A DNA stretch of 5,643 nt from Acidimicrobiaceae bacterium (GCA_003133075.1 PKZN01000015.1:1-5643); one strand, 5' to 3'. Positions 1 to 5,613 are shown, counted from the stretch's first letter. The notes: a model not told the origin generated them from the letters alone. A program made the numbers and translations.

Positions 1-129
1 TCGGGTCGACCTGCCTCCATGAAGGTTCGAGCGGCCCCGTCGTGGTTGATTGACGCTGGCCCGACCAGGCTCTCCGAAGGTGTGGTTCAGGCGACCCATT
101 CAAGCCGAAGTGGCCGAAGGTCTTCACTT

Positions 130-1140
130 CTAGACGACGGCGTCGCACACGAATTGCGCAGCCCGCGGATCTACCCGGCGAATCAACGGCGCTAACGCCT
201 CAAGTCCACTCGTTACTGCTCGTGCGGGGACGCCTCGGCTAGCCAGAAGCATCTTTAGCCATTCGACCATGTCGGTCAGCACGGTCACGTCGTCGACGAG
301 ATGGGCTGCCGCAGCGAACTGGGTGATGTAGGTGAGATCCTCTCTCGTTCGTGCGAGTTGTCGAGCGTCAAACGACGCCATGGCTGGGTAGGTCTTCACC
401 ATGGACGCGAACGCCGAGGCGGCGATTTCTGTGGCACTGAATTGGAGCAACATCGCCGCTTGATTCGACACCGCTGAATGGGATGCGATGGGCGGACCGA
501 CACGTTGCCACGCCCGTAACGTTGACACGGCGCTGTGGATGTCGCTGGACCACGCGTCGACACCCAGTCGATTCGAACGTTCTTCGTTGACCCCGAGCGC
601 GCGACCACCCGCAATCACGGGAATGCCGAGACCATGGGCCGCGTCGGCGAGGCGCGTCACGCCACTAAAAAATAGTGGCAGGCTGCAACTCACCGCTAAG
701 GCCTCGGGGCGGTGGCGCGCCATCAATGCCGCCACCTGATCCACCGGTGTCGACGCGCCCAGGAACGCGATCGCAAACCCGTGCGAACGGAGCATTTCCG
801 CGAACATCTGGGCTGGCAAGGAGTGCCAATCACCCTCCGCGCACGCCACGACGATCAGCGATCCCGACGCTGGCGTCTCCGTGGAGTTGGCCACGGCATC
901 AAGGGCCCGCTGCGTAACCCCGCTCACCATATGTTCGTCACCCACGCCCCACACGTTTCGCAACCACCGCTCACCGGATTCGCGCTGTGCGGCCGCGAGA
1001 AGATCGACAATGACGTCGTCACTCGTGACGCCGTGATCGAGAAAACTTAGGGCCAGGCGGACGCCCGCACGATCTTCGCCGCCGCTGGCGTGGCCGAGGT
1101 ACTCCTCCACGTTGCCCTCAGAGACGTACTGGAAGCTCAC
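130..1140 (-). CDS. CarH-like cobalamin-binding (putative photoreceptor) protein without DNA-binding domain
   Basis: This 336-aa protein probably binds a cobalamin and acts as a cytosolic sensor. Residues about 20-85 form a helical cap domain containing W59-x9-E69-H70, the signature of CarH/LitR adenosylcobalamin photoreceptors, where the Trp and Glu/His sit over the adenosyl group. Residues about 93-210 are the B12-binding Rossmann domain: D104-x-H106 supplies the lower axial His, the SCSL stretch at 151-154 matches the S-x-L motif, and G178-G179 the GG motif. The usual Gly of DxHxxG is Pro109. H70 to H106 spacing (36) is close to that in Thermus CarH (35). No MerR helix-turn-helix precedes the cap. 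Residues about 225-336 are an added helical domain of a kind I associate with actinobacterial B12-binding proteins; its function is unknown. The start is GTG, sharing GTGA with the upstream stop; a weak GAGG lies 10 nt upstream. Fold and cofactor class are firm; light sensing is inferred. Confidence 0.88.
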   Translation of the reverse strand: MSFQYVSEGNVEEYLGHASGGEDRAGVRLALSFLDHGVTSDDVIVDLLAAAQRESGERWLRNVWGVGDEHMVSGVTQRALDAVANSTETPASGSLIVVACAEGDWHSLPAQMFAEMLRSHGFAIAFLGASTPVDQVAALMARHRPEALAVSCSLPLFFSGVTRLADAAHGLGIPVIAGGRALGVNEERSNRLGVDAWSSDIHSAVSTLRAWQRVGPPIASHSAVSNQAAMLLQFSATEIAASAFASMVKTYPAMASFDARQLARTREDLTYITQFAAAAHLVDDVTVLTDMVEWLKMLLASRGVPARAVTSGLEALAPLIRRVDPRAAQFVCDAVV

Positions 1141-1478
1141 GTAGCAACGACCTCGTAGCGTCGGAATCGACGAGGTCGAGGTCGGTCGTCGCCCGTTGGA
1201 ATGCGTCCGTGCGATTGACGGTGGTCATCGGACTTCATGTAGTCCGAGAAGCATTGCTGGCTATCCCACCAGGAAATCATCATGAGCGAACAAGGGTCGG
1301 CCAGGTCCGCCAGCACCTGGAGGCCCTGGAAGCCCGGCCACTTGTCCACTTCGCCTAACCGGTCGAGAAACGCCGCGCGGAGCGCATCGCGCCCCGCCTC
1401 GGGCACCACGAGCTCACTGACGGCCACGAACTGCGGTCCCGCGGGGCTGGCGGGCCGCTCACGTTCGACCTCGCTCAT
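1137..1478 (-). CDS. ABM-fold (antibiotic biosynthesis monooxygenase / IsdG-like) small protein
   Basis: This 113-aa protein belongs to the dimeric alpha+beta barrel superfamily that includes heme-degrading IsdG-like and ActVA-Orf6-like monooxygenases. The core runs from about residue 16 to 92: a first strand (FVAVSELVVPE), a helix (GRDALRAAFLDRLGEVDKW), the characteristic PGF turn at 48-50, a strand ending in ISWWDS (68-73), and a last helix with DDHRQSHGRI, matching the family's 'W.s..aF..w..S..H..aH' pattern. The C-terminus is basic (RPRPRRFRRYE). A longer frame starts at 1508, but the ATG at 1478 is preferred: it overlaps the cyclase stop as ATGA and has AAGAGGA 6 nt upstream. It ends overlapping the cobalamin-protein GTG. 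Substrate cannot be read from sequence; heme, a tetrapyrrole product or a purely structural role are all possible. Confidence 0.85.
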   Translation of the reverse strand: MSEVERERPASPAGPQFVAVSELVVPEAGRDALRAAFLDRLGEVDKWPGFQGLQVLADLADPCSLMMISWWDSQQCFSDYMKSDDHRQSHGRIPTGDDRPRPRRFRRYEVVAT

Positions 1479-2341
1479 TGGTAGTCCTCTTCCGTAGCCC
1501 ACTGGCACTGGTCTCGTCCCAGTTCCTTCGCTCGGTACATCGCCCGGTCAGCCGCGTTCAGCGCCCCCTGAGGGTTGGGGCGCGCGGGGGCAATCCCGGC
1601 CGAGAACGTGACGGGTCGCGGCTGCGCCAGTGCCCACGCAGCCTGGAGACGGGCGAGCATACGATCTGCCGAGCTTTCGGGCAGGATGACCATGAATTCC
1701 TCACCCCCGTAGCGGCCAACGTGATCCTTCGCGCGCACGACGGACAGTAGCGTGCGGCCGAACGCGGCAAGCACCCGATCACCAGCGTCGTGTCCAAAAT
1801 TATCGTTCACCGTCTTGAAGTAGTCGAGATCGATCATGATCACCGCGTCCGCATCTTCGATCCGTCCGAGAGCGCGTCCCAGCATCCGGCGGTTGGGAAG
1901 ACCCGTGAGCAGATCAATGGACGCGTCTTCGGCGAGTCGGTTCGCCTGATTTGCGAGTTCGAGCGCGCGATTGGCGTCGCGGACAAAACCCGGAAGGCGG
2001 CGCTCTAGGAACATCCTCGCGATGCTTGAGGGAGGGGCGCTCGGCAACTTGGGTTGTCCAACCCCGAAGGACACATCGAGTGGAAGCGCATCGCCACAGC
2101 TCTCGTCCGCCGACACCAGCGTGCCGCCGAGGTTTTCGACGAGTTCGCGGGCGACGGCGCACGCATCTGCTTCAGTCTTGATCCACAGCAAACTACGAGT
2201 CGCCTGGAGCACAAGCTCAAACGATGCTTCTGCGCCCACCCCCGCGGGGACGGACGAGAGGCCGTCGAGCGAGTGATGTTCCGCGTCTCCATTGACCGTT
2301 GCCACTGACGTCCACCGTTTGGGTAGGCCTTGAAGGCTCAT
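1475..2341 (-). CDS. GGDEF diguanylate cyclase with intact I-site
   Basis: This 288-aa cytosolic enzyme is expected to join two GTP molecules into cyclic di-GMP. Residues about 40-120 form an N-terminal domain I recognise from actinobacterial cyclases (ATRSLLWIKTEADA, then ALPLDVSFG around 85-93); its ligand is unknown. A helical linker at about 120-142 leads into the GGDEF domain at about 143-281. Visible motifs are DLLTGLPNRR (143-152), the metal and nucleotide site IDLDYFKTVNDNFGHDAGD starting at I170 (D171, N180, D185), and the active-site loop YGGEEF (211-216). R203-A-K-D206 sits exactly five residues before GGEEF, so the allosteric product-inhibition I-site is present. No transmembrane segment is seen. 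The last helix (ADRAMYRAKELGRDQ) is complete. The ATG overlaps the stop of a short upstream frame as ATGA; the SD in front is weak (GGA at 6 nt). It is translationally coupled to the ABM and cobalamin proteins, so one of these may be its input. Confidence 0.95.
   Translation of the reverse strand: MSLQGLPKRWTSVATVNGDAEHHSLDGLSSVPAGVGAEASFELVLQATRSLLWIKTEADACAVARELVENLGGTLVSADESCGDALPLDVSFGVGQPKLPSAPPSSIARMFLERRLPGFVRDANRALELANQANRLAEDASIDLLTGLPNRRMLGRALGRIEDADAVIMIDLDYFKTVNDNFGHDAGDRVLAAFGRTLLSVVRAKDHVGRYGGEEFMVILPESSADRMLARLQAAWALAQPRPVTFSAGIAPARPNPQGALNAADRAMYRAKELGRDQCQWATEEDYQ
1485..1491 (-). promoter_or_regulatory. Shine-Dalgarno site deciding the ABM start
   Basis: AAGAGGA lies 6 nt before the ATG at 1478, within the last codons of the diguanylate cyclase. 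It supports the 113-aa start over the in-frame start at 1508, which would lie upstream of this site. Confidence 0.75.
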
Positions 2342-2502
2342 TCGTTGTCCGATTCGCTTCGTTCCATGGCCGATCCCAAGGGAACGATCGTCTCACGGGT
2401 TCGCGCAACGACTTCGTCGAAGACCGTACCGCTAAAGGAGTAGATAGTCTCCGGTAGTTCTGTTATATCGCCTCTGCCCCGCGGCGTTCGGCGTGATCCC
2501 AC
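2338..2502 (-). pseudogene. 3' fragment of an unidentified gene, coupled to the cyclase
   Basis: A reading frame too short for ordinary gene calling ends at 2338 with its TGA overlapping the cyclase ATG (ATGA), the same arrangement used by the other gene pairs here. The last 40 codons read like a real protein end (GTVFDEVVARTRETIVPLGS near the middle). In this frame the first upstream stop is TAG at 2515-2517, and the only plausible start is GTG at 2502, without a ribosome binding site. Just upstream of the good stretch another frame reads WDHAERRGAEAI and rejoins it if the dinucleotide TA near 2464-2466 is removed, which suggests a frameshift. I do not recognise the family. It may instead be a genuine peptide of about 54 aa. 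It probably provides translation into the cyclase start, whose own SD is weak. Confidence 0.4.
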
Positions 2503-2526
2503 TAGTGAATGGGACTACAGGCTTTT

Positions 2527-2541
2527 CGATATGGCATATCG
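2527..2541. repeat. Perfect 7-1-7 palindrome, possible operator
   Basis: CGATATG-G-CATATCG is a perfect inverted repeat with a single central base, about 185 bp upstream of the cyclase start and in a locally AT-rich patch. The size and symmetry suit a dimeric repressor site in the promoter region of the cyclase operon, but no cognate regulator can be named from the window. Confidence 0.45.
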
Positions 2542-2755
2542 CTCCGTCTCTCTAAATTACGCTAGCGACCGCGCGCGATTGACAATCAGTTGCTGGAATT
2601 GGCGGCTGGGTCAAGTCCCTAACCCCATTGCGTCGTGGGCTGCTTTATCTACGGCCTCACAACGCACCGCTGGGCCCTAGCGGCGCGCGAGGGCTCGGAG
2701 CGCGGAACGTAGTGGGTAGGGGCACCGTCTCTCCACTGCCCAGAGGAGCTAGCTA

Positions 2756-2776
2756 CGCGTCGCGTGGCGCGACGCG
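2756..2776. repeat. Inverted repeat, 9-bp stem with 3-nt loop
   Basis: CGCGTCGCG-TGG-CGCGACGCG is a perfect GC-only hairpin in intergenic sequence, the first of three hairpins within 105 bp. No T-run follows on either strand. Confidence 0.7.
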
Positions 2777-2794
2777 CTGGTACAGCTCGTCGAT

Positions 2795-2818
2795 ACCGAG
2801 TGAGCGAAGATGCTCGGT
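2795..2818. repeat. Inverted repeat, 6-bp stem
   Basis: ACCGAG at 2795-2800 pairs with CTCGGT at 2813-2818 across a 12-nt loop. An alternative fold pairs AGC (2802-2804 region) with GCT and bulges AGTG. Weak alone; notable because it lies between two stronger hairpins. Confidence 0.45.
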
Positions 2819-2833
2819 GGCTGGACGTTCGAT

Positions 2834-2860
2834 CCTTGCGGGCCGTGACGGCCCGCAAGG
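2834..2860. repeat. Strong hairpin, perfect 12-bp stem with 3-nt loop
   Basis: CCTTGCGGGCCG-TGA-CGGCCCGCAAGG is a perfect inverted repeat. Short outer arms TGGA (2822-2825) and TCCA (2861-2864) could extend it around an 8-nt bulge. It is the most stable structure in the window. It could be a U-tract-less terminator for transcripts from the right-hand operon, the end of a small RNA on the plus strand, or a repeat element; the sequence does not decide. Confidence 0.65.
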
Positions 2861-3006
2861 TCCAACTCGTTCAAGAAAAGCATCCTCGAGAGTTAGGGGT
2901 GTTCACCACTCCCGCGTTGGTCAATGACATGGTGTCCGCTCCATTGCTTGAGAAGAGTACCGAGAGGTTCGCTGTGTCCACACTGACTTCGTTTGCAGAG
3001 CAGTGG

Positions 3007-3321
3007 TCAGCCCGGAGGTAGTGCTAACGCGGTGCCCTCCTCATTCTCCTCGACGAGAATGTTGAAACCATCGGGCGGCACGGGTCGCGCATGGAAATAA
3101 CCTTGCGCTGAGAAACAGCCGAGGTCCTTCAAGTAGATCACGTGGCAATCGAGGGTCCACTCTTCAGCCACGGCGGTGATGCCCCGGTAGATCGCTGTGT
3201 GCGGGTGAATTCGCTTCGAATTCAGTTCGCGCGACGAACGCCCGTGGAATCGCTTGACGACACGACGTCGGCGTGGTTGTGCGTGCTGGAGCGGACTCGT
3301 GGGTAGCTGGATGTCCCTTCC
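3007..3321 (-). pseudogene. Degenerate C-terminal remnant of an EAL-domain c-di-GMP phosphodiesterase
   Basis: The frame ending at 3007 closes with LKDLGCFSAQGYFHARPVP followed by PDGF, a clear match to the EAL-domain end 'L..LGC...QGY.f.rPlP..eF'. Before it, AIYRGITAVAEEW and LDCHVI (about 3195-3136) match the helix 'aIvraIialAeeLgldVI', but the text then jumps straight to YLKDLGC. The catalytic segment AEGVETxxQ, about 11 codons, is missing, apparently by in-frame deletion. Further upstream VVK and RELN flank a scrambled version of 'KIDRSFVREL': FV appears in one frame and REL in the next, showing a frameshift near 3230-3260. Faint similarity in a third frame (GTSSYPRVRS, then HADVV) continues back almost to the PQQ gene stop. 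No complete domain or start remains, so it is inactive. An 8-bp inverted repeat with loop CTT sits inside (3206-3224). The remnant directly abuts the preceding operon. The EAL assignment is my reading of motifs without alignment. Confidence 0.72.
3206..3224. repeat. Perfect 8-3-8 inverted repeat inside the EAL remnant
   Basis: TGAATTCG-CTT-CGAATTCA is a perfect hairpin. It falls where the EAL remnant diverges most from its family, so it may have arisen during decay. Confidence 0.5.
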
Positions 3322-3337
3322 GCGACAGGCCCGAGAC

Positions 3338-4900
3338 CTACCCCGATACAGACGTCGGTACACGAAACGCGAGAATTTTGGTACCGCCCTTTATCGTTCC
3401 ATCCTTCGGGCCGCCCATCGGGACGATGATCGTATCGCCCGCGATGGCGAGGGTCGAGTTGGTCGTCGCCGGGAGCGAGTGCGTGAAGACGAGTTTGCCG
3501 GTCGTGCGGTTGAAGGCGAGGAGCTTTCCCTCGAACAGCGAGGTGACGATCAAGTTATTCGACACCGTCGCGGCGCCGAGTGGCAGACCTTTCACCTTCG
3601 TACTCCACACGACCTTGCCGGTGGTGAGATTGAGCGACTCCACATTGCCGGACAACTTCTTCCCCGTCGGCACCCCATTGACCTGGTCGGTGTTCGTGAA
3701 GGAGAAGGGGAGATTGGAGGTCACCACGTAGACGTTGTTCCCGGCCACGGCCATGTTGGTGAGGATGCCACCGAGCGCGCCCGGCGAGTAGGTAAAGGGC
3801 ACGCTGAGCTTGCTCGTTCCATCGAGCGCCTTTCGCGAGTCGTTGTCGTGACCGTTGTGCACGCCAACCGGTGTCTTCCAGATGAGGGCGCCCGACTTCG
3901 CGTTCATCTCATAGACGGTGCCCATCTTCCCGCCGCCAATGACGACGGGCACACCGTTGGCGGTGGTCGAGATGGGCGAGGCTTGCATGTCGTAGTCCTT
4001 GAAGTCGTCGGGTATCGCCTGGTAGTACCAGCGCAACTTGCCCGTCGCGGCGTTCAAATTCACGTCGCTGTCGGTGTAGAGGATCTTCGCGGGGTTCGAG
4101 AGCGCTTCGCCCATCGACTGATACGGGTTGCCGAGGCCGAAGGTCACTGATCCGTCGGTGCCCACCAGTGGGGTCTCCCACGCGCCGCCGGCGCCGGCGC
4201 CGAGCGCGTCGACGCCCTTGTCCTTCTTCGGCACGGTGTTGAACGCCCAGATCTTGGCGCCCGTTGCGGCATTGAGGGCGAGCACGACGCCTCCACCCGG
4301 AAGGTGTCCGTACTGGCTCGCCAGATAGACGTGGCCATTGGCGACCTGGGGTTGGATGCCGAAGGTGCCTTGGCCCTTCTTCAGGAGTGAATCGTTGGAC
4401 CAGATCTTCTCCCCCGTCGTGGCGTTGAGCGCGAACACGCTCTTCGGTGTCGCGCCGTAGACAACGCCATCGACCACCGCGACGCCGTTAGGACCAGGGC
4501 CGCTCAGTTCCTTCTTATTGACGATGTAGGACCAGTCGAGCTTGCCCGTCTCCAGCGAGAGTGCGTAGACGTTCGAGTGGAGGTCTTGCATGTAGACCAC
4601 GTCGTTGACCACGATCGGTCCAGCGGCCAATGTTCCGAATCCGCCGACGTTCTTGGTCGCGTCGCCGCTCAGCGAAAAGGACCACGCTTGTTGCAGCGAC
4701 GACACGTTGTCGGCGGAGATGGTCGATCCCACGGCGTCTCGAGTATTGGCGAGGTCGCCATTCGAGTAGGGCCACGAAGCGGCCGAACGAGGTGCACTCG
4801 CGCCCGACGCGAAGCCCGTTACCATCGGAACCGCGACTATCGAGACCGCCAGACTAACGACGGCGAAGCGCACTCCACGTCGTCCACGAAGACTCTTCAT
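3338..4900 (-). CDS. Secreted PQQ-type beta-propeller (quinoprotein dehydrogenase-like)
   Basis: This 520-aa exported protein has a signal peptide: basic start (MKSLRGRRGVR), hydrophobic core to about residue 30, likely cleavage after ASA at 36. The mature part is a beta-propeller with seven A-x-x-x-TG-K-x-x-W repeats, ending at W123, W167, W218, W291, W341, W432 and F472. The opening WPYSNGDLANTR and AW at 72-73 resemble PQQ alcohol dehydrogenases. GLGNPY (255-260) matches the segment holding the Ca2+-ligand Asn, and WYYQAIPDDFKDYD (291-304) matches 'W.yQ.tPhD.wDyd', with D302 at the catalytic Asp position. There is no cysteine at all, so neither the vicinal disulfide of methanol dehydrogenases nor a CxxCH heme site exists. 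K325 stands about where many family members have Arg. A PQQ enzyme acting on an alcohol or polymer is likely; a non-catalytic propeller is possible. ATGA overlap and GAGGAG 6 nt upstream fix the start. Confidence 0.88.
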   Translation of the reverse strand: MKSLRGRRGVRFAVVSLAVSIVAVPMVTGFASGASAPRSAASWPYSNGDLANTRDAVGSTISADNVSSLQQAWSFSLSGDATKNVGGFGTLAAGPIVVNDVVYMQDLHSNVYALSLETGKLDWSYIVNKKELSGPGPNGVAVVDGVVYGATPKSVFALNATTGEKIWSNDSLLKKGQGTFGIQPQVANGHVYLASQYGHLPGGGVVLALNAATGAKIWAFNTVPKKDKGVDALGAGAGGAWETPLVGTDGSVTFGLGNPYQSMGEALSNPAKILYTDSDVNLNAATGKLRWYYQAIPDDFKDYDMQASPISTTANGVPVVIGGGKMGTVYEMNAKSGALIWKTPVGVHNGHDNDSRKALDGTSKLSVPFTYSPGALGGILTNMAVAGNNVYVVTSNLPFSFTNTDQVNGVPTGKKLSGNVESLNLTTGKVVWSTKVKGLPLGAATVSNNLIVTSLFEGKLLAFNRTTGKLVFTHSLPATTNSTLAIAGDTIIVPMGGPKDGTIKGGTKILAFRVPTSVSG

Positions 4901-5400
4901 GCGTCGCTCCTCGTGTCGTCGATGCCCAACTCCTCGCGGCTTTCGGTGTCGTCTTCGTCGTCAACGATTGACGGCTTGTCCATGATTCCGTGGTATTCGC
5001 GACGGGGCCGCTCGTCGTGTGCGCCAAACTTCGCGATGCCGGAGAGGAATCCGATGCCGCCCACTGCGACGATGACATCCGACTGCCAATAACTCTGGTT
5101 CATCGCCACCGCGACCATCGCGCAGGCGTACGCAGCGAGCATCGCGGCGACGAACCCCACCCGGGAGGCGTTCGCTCGCACCTCTCGTTGCCGTTCGTCC
5201 GACCGTTGTCCGTAGATTGCTCCCACGTCGCTGTCGCGACCGGTCAAGACGACGTAACCGAGACTGACCACCACGGTCACAATTTCCGCGATCAAGGCGT
5301 CGCCCCACGTATGTCCGATGGCCACCGCTCCCGCAACGAGCGTGCCGATGACCAGCGTGCCCAAGGGAGCGAACGCGCGCGAATTCCGTAGTCGTTTCAT
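4897..5400 (-). CDS. Four-helix membrane protein with acidic cytosolic tail, DUF2178-like
   Basis: This 167-aa integral membrane protein has four likely transmembrane helices at about 11-30, 35-53, 81-100 and 106-124. The basic N-terminus (MKRLRNSR) favours a cytosolic N-terminus, and four helices then place the C-terminus inside too. The loop between helices 2 and 3 carries YGQRSDERQREVRANASR; a D-E-R-x-x-x-(I/V) loop of this type is typical of small membrane proteins of the DUF2178 kind that sit next to short XRE regulators. The C-terminal tail from 146 is strongly acidic (VDDEDDTESREELGIDD). No catalytic motif is visible. It overlaps the regulator by ATGA and has a very strong AGGAGGT 6 nt before its ATG, so it should be translated more strongly than the leaderless regulator. 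It may sense membrane state or hold the regulator; that is inference from gene pairing. The family name is my best guess. Confidence 0.82.
   Translation of the reverse strand: MKRLRNSRAFAPLGTLVIGTLVAGAVAIGHTWGDALIAEIVTVVVSLGYVVLTGRDSDVGAIYGQRSDERQREVRANASRVGFVAAMLAAYACAMVAVAMNQSYWQSDVIVAVGGIGFLSGIAKFGAHDERPRREYHGIMDKPSIVDDEDDTESREELGIDDTRSDA
4907..4912 (-). promoter_or_regulatory. Shine-Dalgarno site of the PQQ propeller gene
   Basis: GAGGAG lies 6 nt before the ATG at 4900, inside the last codons of the membrane-protein gene. It supports coupled translation across the ATGA overlap. Confidence 0.75.
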
Positions 5401-5606
5401 GTTATTACCTCCTCTTCGTCCGGATCGAAGATCGCCTCGACCGGCTGTTCGAAGAACCGCGCTATGCGAAACGCCAACGGCAGCGAGGGTGAGTACTTGC
5501 CACTCTCAATCGCGATGATCGTCTGTCGTGACACGCTCACACTTGCGGCCAGGTCGCTCTGTGAGAGACCTCGTTGGCGTCGCTGCTGACGGACCTCGTT
5601 CTTCAT
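5397..5606 (-). CDS. Short XRE/Cro-family transcriptional regulator
   Basis: This 69-aa protein is a single helix-turn-helix DNA-binding domain of the short stand-alone XRE class. NEVRQQRRQRGLSQSDLA (3-20) gives helices 1-2, VSVSRQTIIAIESGKYSPS (23-41) the recognition helix and following turn, and LPLAFRIARFFEQPVEAIF (42-60) the last helices, ending in an acidic tail. The length and the SRQTI.AIE.GKY.PSLPLAF.IA text are typical of the family. A frame extends to an ATG at 5627, but that ATG lies within the promoter spacer, so the start at 5606 is chosen; it also gives the usual MKN.VR beginning. With the -10 box 7 nt away the message should be leaderless. It overlaps the membrane-protein gene by ATGA. 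It probably represses its own operon through the inverted repeat overlapping the -35. Confidence 0.93.
   Translation of the reverse strand: MKNEVRQQRRQRGLSQSDLAASVSVSRQTIIAIESGKYSPSLPLAFRIARFFEQPVEAIFDPDEEEVIT
5407..5413 (-). promoter_or_regulatory. Strong Shine-Dalgarno site of the membrane-protein gene
   Basis: AGGAGGT, a full anti-16S match, lies 6 nt before the ATG at 5400 and is built from the Glu-Glu-Val codons at the end of the regulator gene. Confidence 0.85.
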
Positions 5607-5613
5607 GATGTAA

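Larger units (their letters stand above)
2503..3006. other. Non-coding or decayed stretch rich in inverted repeats
   Basis: No reading frame on either strand here has a recognisable family. The region contains a near-perfect palindrome at 2527-2541, a short one at 2577-2587 (GATTG-A-CAATC), and three hairpin-forming inverted repeats between 2756 and 2860. No T-tract follows the hairpins on either strand, so they are not classical intrinsic terminators. The left part (2503-2640) is where a promoter for the cyclase operon should lie, but I see no convincing -35/-10 pair; TTGTCA and TAATTT are present on the minus strand but 20 nt apart. The stretch lies between two gene remnants and may be erosion debris or may hold a structured RNA. 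Confidence 0.5.

Noticed and set aside
104..119. Direct repeat GCCGAAG-TG-GCCGAAG downstream of the cobalamin gene
   Set aside because: Two 7-bp copies only; the 129 bp left of the gene hold no frame, terminator or element I can support, apart from a 4-bp-stem hairpin near 56-68.
1479..1508. Longer ABM start at 1508 adding ten residues
   Set aside because: The SD at 1485-1491 and the ATGA overlap place the start at 1478, and the added residues (MPVGYGRGLP) do not belong to the fold.
2822..2845. GTTCGATCC, resembling a tRNA T-arm
   Set aside because: The flanking bases do not form the 5-bp T stem, and no acceptor, D or anticodon arms can be built around it.
2834..2860. Intrinsic terminator
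   Set aside because: The stem is strong, but neither strand has a T-run after it; kept as a hairpin only.
2628..2927. 99-aa plus-strand frame and the overlapping 69-aa minus-strand frame
   Set aside because: Both are Arg/Ser/Gly-rich low-information text over the hairpin region with no start signal.
2764..3021. 85-aa plus-strand frame ending EQWSARR
   Set aside because: The second half looks mildly protein-like, but there is no RBS, the 12-bp hairpin lies in its middle, the first half is Arg-rich noise, and no family is recognised.
3254..4150. 298-aa open frame on the plus strand
   Set aside because: It lies antisense to the PQQ propeller gene, is rich in Arg, Gly and His as expected of a GC-rich shadow frame, and has no family text.
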